A stretch of DNA of 64,000 bases from Mixophyes australis. Taxonomy: Eukaryota; Chordata; Amphibia; Anura; Limnodynastidae. The DNA lies in NCBI GenBank assembly GCA_036250195.1, contig JAVHZZ010000008.1:10414934-10478933 (forward strand). The letters are read 5' to 3'. The notes beneath the pieces were generated by a model that ran no database searches, was not told where the DNA came from, and saw only the letters and a program-made list of their open reading frames with translations. Positions within the stretch are counted from its first letter, which is position 1; each line of letters begins with the position of its first letter. The position numbers and the translations under genes are program-made. Shown here piece after piece: positions 12,301 through 24,000 of this stretch.

Positions 12301-14932
12301 TTCCTTGGCTCCCTGTAATATCCTGCTGGCTCTAAAGGTGGAAACTGATGGGCCGTTGTTGCCACTCAACCCAAGAGTCGACCATCAGGATCATTATTAA
12401 GTTTAATCACACGTGTATGGCCAAGTTAGACAAGATACAGCCATTCGTACGATTTCTGGCATGCAGCCTGTAAGCATGGTTGGAAGATGACGGCACACAA
12501 GCCTGTACTGTTCATTTTTGATAAGTATTTTTTGCCATGCCCAGTAATGACCCTTTGATTGATGATGAGAATCATTCCTATACATCATAGTTATTTTGGG
12601 GCCCCACATTGGCTGTGATAACAGGTCAGTTTCACGATATTGGCTGCAGTATTACAGCGTATGTGGTCATCACACATATATTACCTGAATTCTATAGTCT
12701 ACATTTTCTATCTTGTTTTTCTGCCCACAAATCAATCTTACTGAATATTCAGTATGTGATTATTCAAATCTAACCATTCTATTTATTTTCCTGTATTTTA
12801 GAAGAAAGCAAATGGGGCACCAAATGGATTCTACGCAGAGATCGACTGGGAGCGATATGTAAGTTTGCCATTTAAATATCCACTTTAAAGAAAAATGACA
12901 CACCGTGCGATTAGTATACATATTGTAATCCATGTAGAAGTAATTTGTGCATTGTTTTTACAGTGTGACAAACTGTATTTAGCTAAATCTGTCCTGCAAA
13001 CTCGCTTAAATATGCACACATAGGAGGCGACTACATTTTGGTCTGAACGCAGTTGACTGATGACTTCAGCTTACACAGTGGCTGCCTTCACTATGTACAA
13101 GTGTCAGAGGCATCTGCTCTCTGTGGATTTGATCCATCTGTCCTATATTATCTTTACAGAACTCTCCAGAGGTGGACGAGGAGGGCTACAGCATCAGACC
13201 AGATATGGAACCTGGCTATATCCTTTTACTACATTTATTCAGTTTAAACGTGTATCATATTGTAGTTTTCTCTTCAGTTTACCTATCTTTCACAGGATTA
13301 GTGCTGGATGATTCTTCCTATTGGATATAAATCTTGTGAATGTCACTAACAGGTCTCTGTAAGCTAAGATCCGCCAGGATTATTCGTTTGCATGGCACAG
13401 TTGGTAGAAATACTACCGTGCCAGCCAGGGTTCTCTCTGGTTGGTTTTTGTATGTTCTCCCCGTGTTTGTGTGGCTTCCCAAGAACTCATTGCTGTGCTA
13501 TTTGACCTTAGTGTGCGTGTTTAGAGTGTGTGTGTGTGCGCGCTGTGGCATCTGATTGCGAAGATGTAAGCTCTGGAGAGGGACTGATGTGCCCGAGGAA
13601 TGTGATAGCGCTGTAGAATGAAGTAAAGTATAATAATAATAATAGTATTCTATAAATCTGCTTGTGTCCTTGCTTTATATAGTAGTGTAAAGATTAGTAA
13701 ACCCACAGAACGGACAGTTTGCATTGGGAGCTAATGAAATACACCACACCAACATTCAAAGCCTTTGCGGGAGATTCAATTACATGCAAAGTGTCACCGC
13801 ATCCTCACACAATGTGACTTCGTGGCAACGTCCAGTCTAAAATCTTTACTTATTTTTGTGGTGCGTCCAAAGATTTCATTACCATTCTTACCGGGCGTGT
13901 ACGCGGGAGCACACGGCGCCAGGCTCACATAGCACTTTGTGGTTAATTGAATCTCCCCCTTAGAATCATTTTGTTTGTTAACTAATGGGCCGCAAGCAGT
14001 AAGTAGAGAGCCAGAGGATCCCTCTCGGGATATTACCACTTTTTCAGGACTGTAAAGTTTTTTGTTTTTTTTTATTTGTTATACGTGGGACATTTATATG
14101 AACGGGGATTCCTACGAACATCGAGTGATCTTTAACTGAGATTTACCTACCAAAGCAAAGCACTTTTATTCATCAAGTGAATCGGAGGAAGAGCAGGAGG
14201 CCCGCAAGAAGTTCAATATCAGGATAAAGCCTTTGCAGGCCAAAGATAGCTTGAGAAGTGCGGCAACGGTGGATGAACTGAAAGCATCTATAGGGAACAT
14301 AGCCCTCTCCCCATCTCCTGTGGTAAGTGTCCTCTCTCTCTGCTTTATGATATCAGTATACAATCTACGCGTTCTCGCGGCACACTATGGGGCATATTCA
14401 ATTACGATTCGCGGCTGCGCGTATAAAGCGTCATTACGGTAGCGCGATGTCGCAGATTTCTGTGCGCAGAGAAATCCACAATGTTGCTGTACCGGGACCC
14501 GTGCGGCCGCAAATCGTAATTGAATATGCCCCTGTAAGTTATATTTACACACGTTGCGCTGTCACTTGCTGCCTTCATAGCAAAAGCCCTATGAACCTCC
14601 TAGTTAAAAGGGATCCTGCAAATCCTGTTCTCTGCTCTCTGTTTCTGGTCTGGGATATTACCAGTTCTTATTAAGGTTATATTTCAGGGGTTGGTGTTCT
14701 TATTTAGACTTATGCTTACATAATTTGTATATATGTATAAGGGATCACTTGGGAGACAGTGCAGCAAAATTAAGCAAACCTTCCCACTCATGTGACGCAT
14801 CACTTGGATGGGCGGGGCTGTACAGAAGGGACTGACCAATCACTTAATTGCATCGGAAAAGAAATGTTAGGTTGTGGTGCTGCTTGTCACTGAACAGAAG
14901 GCCTGTGTGTAAAATAAAGATACAAAATGATG

Positions 14933-15008
<76 letters not shown>

Positions 15009-18000
15009 GATGAGTTTAATAGTTTTTCACATAAAAAATATTGTTACTCTTCTGCAAAGTAATTTTGTTTTGTTTTTTTGTCTTTTTTTTTTTATTGCTT
15101 GTATTTTTAAATGCATTTCTGTAGTAGCAAACTGTCAAACTGCTAATAGTGAAGGTTACGTCCATAGAAGAGTGCAGGTGTCTATGTTGGTGTGTTAAAA
15201 TGGAGCCTGCATTTTTTGTGATGATGCCCTAATTTCTATCCCCCTCACCCATTGATAGGGAGGTGGCACCAAGTATGCGGTGACTGCCAAACGATCACTT
15301 ATGGACATTTTTTTAAACGTTCTTCTATAAGGACATATTAGTCACTGGGCTTTGAAGGGTTTTGCTGGTTTGGTAGCCAGACATAAAAATGTAAAAGAAA
15401 TTAAACTTCCCCCTTGGTCTTTGTGCTTGCGGATCCCACACCTCCCTGCCCAATCTCACTATCTGGCTTTCCATATATTAAACAGCACTAAATCAGCTAT
15501 AGCAAAGTATTGAAAGGAGTTATTGACCTCTGGTCTCTTAAAATTAATTAAACGAATTGATAGACGTTTCTGCTTATATGTTAGAAGATATGTGTTCTGC
15601 ATAAATGAATAAGATGTTTTCTCTTCAACCCCGGTCTGACAATATGCAATGTGCAACAACACTACATGAGGTTTTCCATTAGACTGTAATATACATAGGA
15701 TCTCAAAACATTACTACAGTGACAGTTTTGGTTGTATAGAGGATTTTGGTGTTTGTTTGTATTGACTAGCAGCTGCCCATAGACTGTGATAGGGTCACAC
15801 ATCCACTTTCTTACTTGGCAAATAATTAGTAGCTGTCAGCCAGTCTTGGCACTAGAACACAGATCTGCAGAACCTGGCATCGGAGGTTCTGTCCTGTGAC
15901 CCCAACAATATAATTGACCTGTGTGTATTATAATCCCTTACCCCCCCACTTCTCCTGTGTGTATATTTCCACGTCTTATTATTTGTGGTGCTGCCCCCTC
16001 CTGGCTGAAAAGAGGAACTGTCTGTAGTGTTTTACATCCATCTCTCCTTTCTGCCAGTTTGCCTTTGATGTTTGCATGCCACTGTTCCCTCAGTGCGTGC
16101 AGGAGCAGCGTTTAATCCTCGTGCCCACTCTCTGTGACACAGAGCCCCGACACCCACTCGTCCCAGCTGTCAGGGCCGTTCCCCTCCCGGTGACATGTGC
16201 TCACGCTGGGGCTGTGTAATTGGTGATGCCTGACACTCTTCCCCGGATAAGCTGCTTGGCTGCCACTGGCAGGAAGACGGTTCACAATCACCAGGTCCTT
16301 TAGAGGCGAGCTACATTGCAGGCAGAGTGACGGATTTTAGATCTCGGCCGCAGGATAGCGTCTCTATTTTTGGATCTGCCTGAAGCTTCTCAGTAATATC
16401 ATCTGGTGTCTGCTTTATATTCCATTGCTTAATGGGCACCCAGGCCGCGCTTCCCAAACCTGCCATGCTGTTTAAGTAAGCGGAGGATATGGCTGGTACC
16501 ACGTCCCCCGCAGCAGGCCTGATGACTTTATATGTACAGGAAGGAATGTATGGAATGTTTTATCCCTTTCCCCCATAATAAATCACCTCTTCCCCTGTTA
16601 CAATAGGTACTCAGTGTTTCTATGGCAACCACCTGATACATGATGTTGCCATAGTGACGTCAGGTCTGTTGCTTTGTGGCAGGGTCACTAGCTACAAGGA
16701 AAGGTTGTTGGGGAGATGAGTACAGGCGTTAATTGCAATTTATGGTGAATTACAGAGCACTGCTGTTTATATTTCAGTTTTTCTGTATTTTGCCAATTTT
16801 GCAATAATTATTGATGATAATACACTTTTCATGCAGCTTTTTGTATGTAATAACAAATATAGAATGTATTCTGTTTTATTGTAGTGAACTAGATGTAAAT
16901 CATAAGGGGATTTAAGTCAAAATTATTCAGTGTCCTAGGGCTAGATTTACTAAGCTGCGGGTTTGAAAAAGTGGGGATGTTGCCTATAGCAACCAATTAG
17001 ATTCTAGCTGTCATTTTGTAGAATGTACTAAATAAATGAAAGCTAGAATCTGATTGGTTGCTATAGGCAACATCCCCACTTTTTCAAACCCGCAGCTTAG
17101 TAAATCTAGCCCCTAGAGTCTAATCAGACTCCTGGGGGTAAATGTATCAATGTCCGGATTCTTCAACTCCGGCGAGATCGGCGTCTTCAGCGCTTAAATT
17201 TAAAGCGGCGCTTTAAATTTAAGCGCTGAAGACGCCGATCTCGCCGGAGTTGAAGAATCCGGACATTGATACATTTACCCCCTGCTGTCTATGTCTCTCC
17301 GCTGTTATACAACTACAAGCCCCACAATGCTCTGCAGGCCTTAGGCTGACATGGCAGGCTGGAAATTATAGTTCCACAACAGCCAGTGAGCAGATTGTGT
17401 TCCGCCTTGGGGAAAAGATGACTTCCGTAGTGTTTGGAATGAGGGTGTCCACTTTACAAATAACATTTTGTTTCATAGTTCTTTATAACACATGTGTAAG
17501 GTTAATAGTGTGATATAACTGTGAAGTAATAACAAGCTCATAACCCGTTTTAGATTGTAAGCTTGACAAGTACCAGTATGATATTCTCCTCATTGTGTTT
17601 TGCCCTCAGTGGTGCAGATTCAGTTTGGTGTGAGGTGCCACAATGTGTCTTCAGAACCGTCTGTGGAGAAACATCGCCCCCGTGTTCTAACTCAAATCTG
17701 TGCTTGTTTTCCTTCTTGACACATAGAGTGGAGATTTCTTATTGTAATAGGCGTCATTATCTGCATCTGGACATCAAGGGGGGGTGCATGCAGGGCCGGA
17801 TTAACCCGAGGTCTAACTGGGCTATAGCCCAGGGGTCTCGGGCATCCAGGGGGCCCTTCAAAGTCCTCAGCAGCATTATTGATCGGTCCGGGGGCGGGGG
17901 CGCCCCCAGCCCGATCAATGCTGCTGAGCACTGTCACTGTAGTCCTCCGTCCCCGGCGCTCAGTAATCTGCTTACTGAGGAGATCTCGCGAGTGAACTCT

Positions 18001-21000
18001 CGCGAGATCTCCTCTGTAAGGAGCTTACAGCGCGCCGGGGACGGTGGACTACAGTGACAGGTAAGCGCTTCGGGGGGTCCCTCACGGGGTACGGGGGGGG
18101 GGGCGGCGGGTGGCTCACATTGGGGGCCTCACGGGGGAATGGAGGCGCCCTTAGCCCAGGGGCCTCCATTCCCTTAATCCGGCCCTGGGTGCATGGCGGC
18201 AACTCTCTAGGAATTGAATCTGCCCCAATATGTATTGTTTTCCTGATATTATAAGGTGCTGTGTGGTGACATATAAACACATACATATATATAATATTGA
18301 TAGGTTTGTATGTATCGTTTGCAATAAAGATTCTCGGATGCGATCGCTGTGGTCCCAAAGCACAAAGGTTTTATTCTCAATTGTATTACAAGGCAGAGTT
18401 TAGTATGCATACGCATGTGCTCCTATCAGAACGCTCTGGTTTCCAAAGCCAGAGGTGAACAATTTATACACTGTACAGTTGTAAAAGCAGTGACATCATA
18501 AATATACACAGTTACAGTATTATGGTCCACATTCATAGGTCGAAGGGTGTTGACCTCCCAAGAACTCAACGTGCCAATGGTAGATTCCTTGGGTCATGGT
18601 TCCTTGAGATTGCCAGGTGTCCTCCAGATTCCCACCTCTAGACCTGTATAAACTGGTTCTTATGATCCCTGTGTCCTGACTGTTTGATGTATGAAAAGTG
18701 ATATTGTTTATGACTAGTGTTCACAAGGTGCTACATAAATAACACTGTAAACGTTCTTATGCAGTTGCGGACAAAATTATACCAAACTCGATGTAATTTA
18801 GATGTTTGAAAACATTAGCCTCTTTACCACTTTATATTATTATATCAAAGGATAGAAAATACATGAAACCTTATTACCGCCAGAGAGGGTGGCGTTCCAT
18901 GGATGGATAGCCGTTGTACAAGTTGTTACTGCCAGAGAGTGGGCGGTGTTCTATGGACGGGCAGCAGTCGTACAGATTATTACCACCAGCGAGTGGGCGG
19001 CGTTCTATGAATGGGCAGCAGTCATACAGGTTATTACCACCAGCGAGTGGGCGGCGTTCTATGGATAAGCAGCAGTCATACAGGTTATTACCACCAGCGA
19101 GTGGGCGGTGTTCTATGGACGGGCAGCAGTCATACAGGTTATTACCACCAGCGAGTGGGCGGCGTTCTATGGACGGGCAGCAGTCCTACAGATTATTACT
19201 ACCAGCGAGTGGGCGGCGTTCTATGGACGGATCGCAGTCGTACAGGTTATTACCACCAGCGAGTGGGCGGCGTTCTATGAATGGGCAGCAGTCATACAGG
19301 TTATTACCACCAGCGAGTGGGCGGCGTTCTATGAATGGGCAGCAGTCATACAGGTTATTACCACCAGCGAGTGGGCGGCGTTCTATGGATAAGCAGCAGT
19401 CATACAGGTTATTACCACCAGCGAGTGGGCGGCGTTCTATGTACGGGAAGCAGTCCTACAGATTATTACTACCAGCGAGTGGGCGGCGTTCTATGAATGG
19501 GCAGCAGTCATACAGGTTATTACCACCAGCGAGTGGGCGGCGTTCTATGGACGGGCAGCAGTCATACAGGTCATTACCGCCAGCGAGTGGGCGGCGTTCT
19601 ATGGATGGGCAGCAGTCGTACAGGTTATTACCACCAGCGAGTGGGCGGCGTTCTATGGATGGGCAGCAGTCGTACAGGTTATTACCACCAGCGAGTGGGC
19701 GGCGTTCTATGTACGGGAAGCAGTCGTACAGGTTATTACCACCAGCGAGTGGGCGGCGTTCTATGAATGGGCAGCAGTCATACAGGTTATTACCACCAGC
19801 GAGTGGGCGGCGTTCTATGAATGGGCAGCAGTCATACAGGTTATTACCACCAGCGAGTGGGCGGCGTTCTATGGATAAGCAGCAGTCATACAGGTTATTA
19901 CCACCAGCGAGTGGGCGGCGTTCTATGTACGGGAAGCAGTCCTACAGATTATTACTACCAGCGAGTGGGCGGCGTTCTATGAATGGGCAGCAGTCATACA
20001 GGTTATTACCACCAGCGAGTGGGCGGCGTTCTATGGACGGGCAGCAGTCATACAGGTCATTACCGCCAGCGAGTGGGCGGCGTTCTATGGATGGGCAGCA
20101 GTCGTACAGGTTATTACCACCAGCGAGTGGGCGGCGTTCTATGGATGGGCAGCAGTCGTACAGGTTATTACCACCAGCGAGTGGGCGGCGTTCTATGTAC
20201 GGGAAGCAGTCCTACAGATTATTACTACCAGCGAGTGGGCGGCGTTCTATGAATGGGCAGCAGTCATACAGGTTATTACCACCAACGAGTGGGCGGCGTT
20301 CTATGGACGGGCAGCAGTCATACAGGTCATTACCGCCAGCGAGTGGGCGGCGTTCTATGAATGGGCAGCAGTCATACAGGTTATTACCACCAGCGAGTGG
20401 GCGGCGTTCTATGAATGGGCAGCAGTCATACAGGTTATTACCACCAGCGAGTGGGCGGCGTTCTATGGATAAGCAGCAGTCATACAGGTTATTACCACCA
20501 GCGAGTGGGCGGCGTTCTATGTACGGGAAGCAGTCCTACAGATTATTACTACCAGCGAGTGGGCGGCGTTCTATGAATGGGCAGCAGTCATACAGGTTAT
20601 TACCACCAGCGAGTGGGCGGCGTTCTATGGACGGGCAGCAGTCATACAGGTCATTACCGCCAGCGAGTGGGCGGCGTTCTATGGATGGGCAGCAGTCGTA
20701 CAGGTTATTACCACCAGCGAGTGGGCGGCGTTCTATGGACGGGCAGCAGTCATACAGGTCATTACCGCCAGCGAGTGGGCGGCGTTCTATGGATGGGCAG
20801 CAGTCATACAGGTTATTACCACCAGCGAGTGGGCGGCGTTCTATGAATGGGCAGCAGTGATACAGGTTATTACCACCAGCGAGTGGGCGGCGTTCTATGG
20901 ACGGGCAGCAGTGATACAGGTTATTACCACCAGCGAGTGGGCAGTGTTCTATGGACGGGCAGCAGTCATACAGGTTATTACCACCAGCGAGTGGGCGGCG

Positions 21001-24000
21001 TTCTATGGACGGGCAGCAGTCATACAGGTTATTACCACCAGCGAGTGGGTGGTGTTCTATGGACGGGCAGCAGTCATACAGATTATTACTTTCAGAGAGT
21101 GGGTGGTGTTCTATGGACGTTTACACTTCTTGTTGTCTTGCGCCAGATGTTGCAGATACATACTGAGTTCCTGTGTCCCATATATGGGAACATATAAAGC
21201 ACCATTGTGCCACTGCCCTTAATAGGAAAGCCTCAAAATGTGACATTTTGGGGTAATTGAAGGCCAGACTTGAGGAACCCTGGCTAACTTAGTGGCATTT
21301 TTTAGAAGTTTGTACTTATTAAGGATTAATCTATTTGCTAAATCACAACTTTGTAACAGAGTTTCTGTTCTATAATAGGTAGGTCAGACTGACATAGCAG
21401 GTGGGAGACGGTCGCAGGATTACAGGATTTCCTCCAGAACATCTCGTCTCTCTCAGTACAGCAGCCACAGACGTTACTGTTAAGCATCAGCTTTGCAGCT
21501 TATTTTCTTTTAAAATGTGCCCATTTCTGGCACAGACTTACTTCACGTTAAATAAACCTTGTGAGAAAACGAAGATGCTGATATTGTCTTAGATACTTTC
21601 ACAAGGATTGTTATTTTTAAAGTGGACAAATTCCTAGAACACAGGGAAGGTAATTTACAAAGTGCAAAACCAGCTTTGGATCCATCTTGCGCCTAGATTT
21701 AGGTCCAACATTGTCTATTAAGGTCTAACATAGAACACAGAATATGACGGCAGATAAGAACCGCTTGGCCCATCTAGTCTGCCCATTTATTAACCTATGG
21801 TACCTCCAACCCTATTTGATCCTTAGTTCTTTGTAAGGATATCCTTATGTCTATACCAAGCATGTTTAAATTGCTCTACTGCAGGGGTCGGGGAACTTTT
21901 TTACCTTTTACCCCCAAATATATTTAGATACGCCGACGTTACCCCCTTGATTTGAAAGGAACAGATTATTACTTTCAGAGACTGGGCGGTGTTCTATGGA
22001 CGGACAGCAGTCGTACAGGTTATTACTTTCAGAGAGAACTTCAAAACTTCAGGTTTTGGAGAAATGATGTTGCTTCATTTTTGACACGAGAGCATCAATA
22101 TTGGGGCATTTTGATGTCAGAGCAATTTGGATACAGTCTTCAGCGTCCAATCGATTTCTCTGCTTTGTTTTTATGTTCGTTAGAGTGGAAAATCCTTGTT
22201 GCAAAAGGCAGCAACTTTTTGACGGCCTCCTCACGTGCAAATTTGATGCCTTTGCAGCTGTTGACATCCAAAAATATGACAGATCTGCTTTGTTTTCAAA
22301 TGCAATATGTGCTTCATTATTGCATCGAAACTCAAGAAGTGCCTCTGCCAACCCTTGAGGCTCTTCTGGTACAACAGCAATTTCACATTTAAAGGGGTCT
22401 ACAATCCAACTGACAGCAGGTGAATCGGCAGCATTACCCCCAGGAATTTCATTTTTACCTCATTTGTGGTAATTTACCCCTGTTCCCTGACCACTGCTCT
22501 ACTGTATTATCCTCTCCCACCTCTGATGGGAAGCTATTCCACTTATCCACTACCCTTTCTGTGAAGTAGTTTTCCCTCACATTTCTTCTGAACCTACTTC
22601 CCCCCAGTGTCAGTACATGTCCTTGTGTTCTCATACTTAATCATCATCATCATCACCATTTATTTATATAGCGCCACTTATTCCGCAGCGCTGTACAGAC
22701 AACTCATTCACATCAGTCCCTGCCCCATTGGAGCTTACAGTCTAAACTCCCTAACACACAGAGAGAGAGATAGAGACTAGGGTCAATTTGATAGCAGCCG
22801 ATTAACCTACCAGTGTGTTTTTGAAGTGTGGGAGGAAACCGGAGCACCCGGAGGAAACCCACGCAAACACAAGGAGAACATACAAACTCCACACAGATAA
22901 GGCCATGGTCGGGAATTGAACTTATGACCCCAACCACTGAGCCACCGTGCAGCCCTCTCTTCTTTTGTTTCCCTCCTGCACCTTGTTATAACCGTTAATG
23001 TATTTGAAAGTTTCTATCATGTCCCCCCGTTCCCTTCTCTGCTCCAAACTATACATATTAAGATCTTTTAGTCTTTCCGAATAAGGTTTGTGCTATTTGT
23101 ACTAATGCCCGGTCTCCAAAGCCCACTACCGCTCCAAACAGTGTTTTTTTAAATGAAGAACCTGCACACAATTAAGACATTGGCACCACTCTGTAGTTAT
23201 TCCCAAGCTTCTGTGTTGTGGTGGCATCTCCCGAGAGTGGAGAGTAGGCACACACCAATATGCCTGCTGTATGTACCATCCAGGAACATTGACACTAATA
23301 ACTGTGCTTAGATCAGGTGCAGGAGATGGAGTGTTATTCTGCGTTTCAGTTTGTTATAAAGTGTCCTTCATTAGGCAATGCATGGAGTATTCCCTCAACC
23401 ATAAATATGTACCTAAGATACGTTCCTGAGACATTATATATATATATATAATTTGTGAATGATGTTAGCAGCTATTTTGCATAAAGCAGCTTGTATTAAA
23501 GTTATAATTTTAAAGCAAAGATTTCTAACCCTTTTTGGCCCAAGACCAAGTTGGGGATTCAGTTTAGGGACTTTATTGTTGGGGTAGTATAATATTTTCA
23601 TATTAATATGTGTTAACTGTAATAAACAAAACATGAAAATCTAATGCATGCACCCACCTGATATAATATTCTAGGTTTACGTTTTACTTCTGCTTTGAAG
23701 AATCATGAAGTTTGGAGACGAGTTTGCAGGTTCTTCTTAAATAATCTCCCGCATATAATTATATATCTAAGTCTCATCATTTATTTATATAGCGCCAACA
23801 TATTCCGTAGCGCTTTACAATTGGGGACAAACACAGTAAACTAATAAACAAACTGGGTAAAACAGACAAATAGGTGACAAGGCCGCTGCTCGCAAGCTTA
23901 CAATCTATTGGGTATAGTGTTTTGTGTTTATCTGTAGATCAGGTTTGTTGTTAATGAAGTTTGTCTAATTTTGTGTGCTTGTGTTTGTTTTAATATGCTT

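Larger units (their letters stand above)
13218..14146 (+). other. SGIP1: AT-AC U12-type (minor spliceosome) intron
   Basis: This 929-bp intron starts ATATCCTTTT and ends ATTTAC. A branch-site-like ATCTTTAACT lies at 14128-14137, which puts the presumed branch adenosine 11 to 12 bases before the 3' end, as is usual for U12 introns. The exon junction is exact by protein homology. The intron also contains a decayed SINE and a small foldback element. No GT-AG alternative preserves both the frame and the conserved GST residues. Confidence 0.9.
21725..23095. repeat. Old dispersed repeat, split by a hAT element and a SINE
   Basis: The outer parts (GACGGCAGATAAGAACCGCT with TTGGCCCATCTAGTCTGCCC, GTGAAGTAGTTTTCCCTCAC, TTCTATCATGTCC and CTCCAAACTATACATATTAA) are wording I associate with a widespread amphibian interspersed repeat whose class I cannot name with certainty. 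It is interrupted by a hAT-type element at 21882-22496 and a SINE at 22637-22954. Confidence 0.6.

Noticed and set aside
13211..13217. GC-AG donor (CCTG|GCTATA) for the exon at 13160
   Set aside because: A GC donor here would be very weak and would break the conserved GST residues; the ATATCCTTTT site one codon later explains frame and homology exactly.
17563..18358. Frames of 128 to 164 codons on both strands
   Set aside because: They overlap the GC-rich hAT-type element at 17791-18187, which has clear ends and an 8-bp duplication.
18914..20860. 648-codon open frame, plus strand
   Set aside because: It is entirely made of the 54-bp tandem repeat, whose period is divisible by three; all three plus frames are open for long stretches and it lies inside an SGIP1 intron with no splice continuity.
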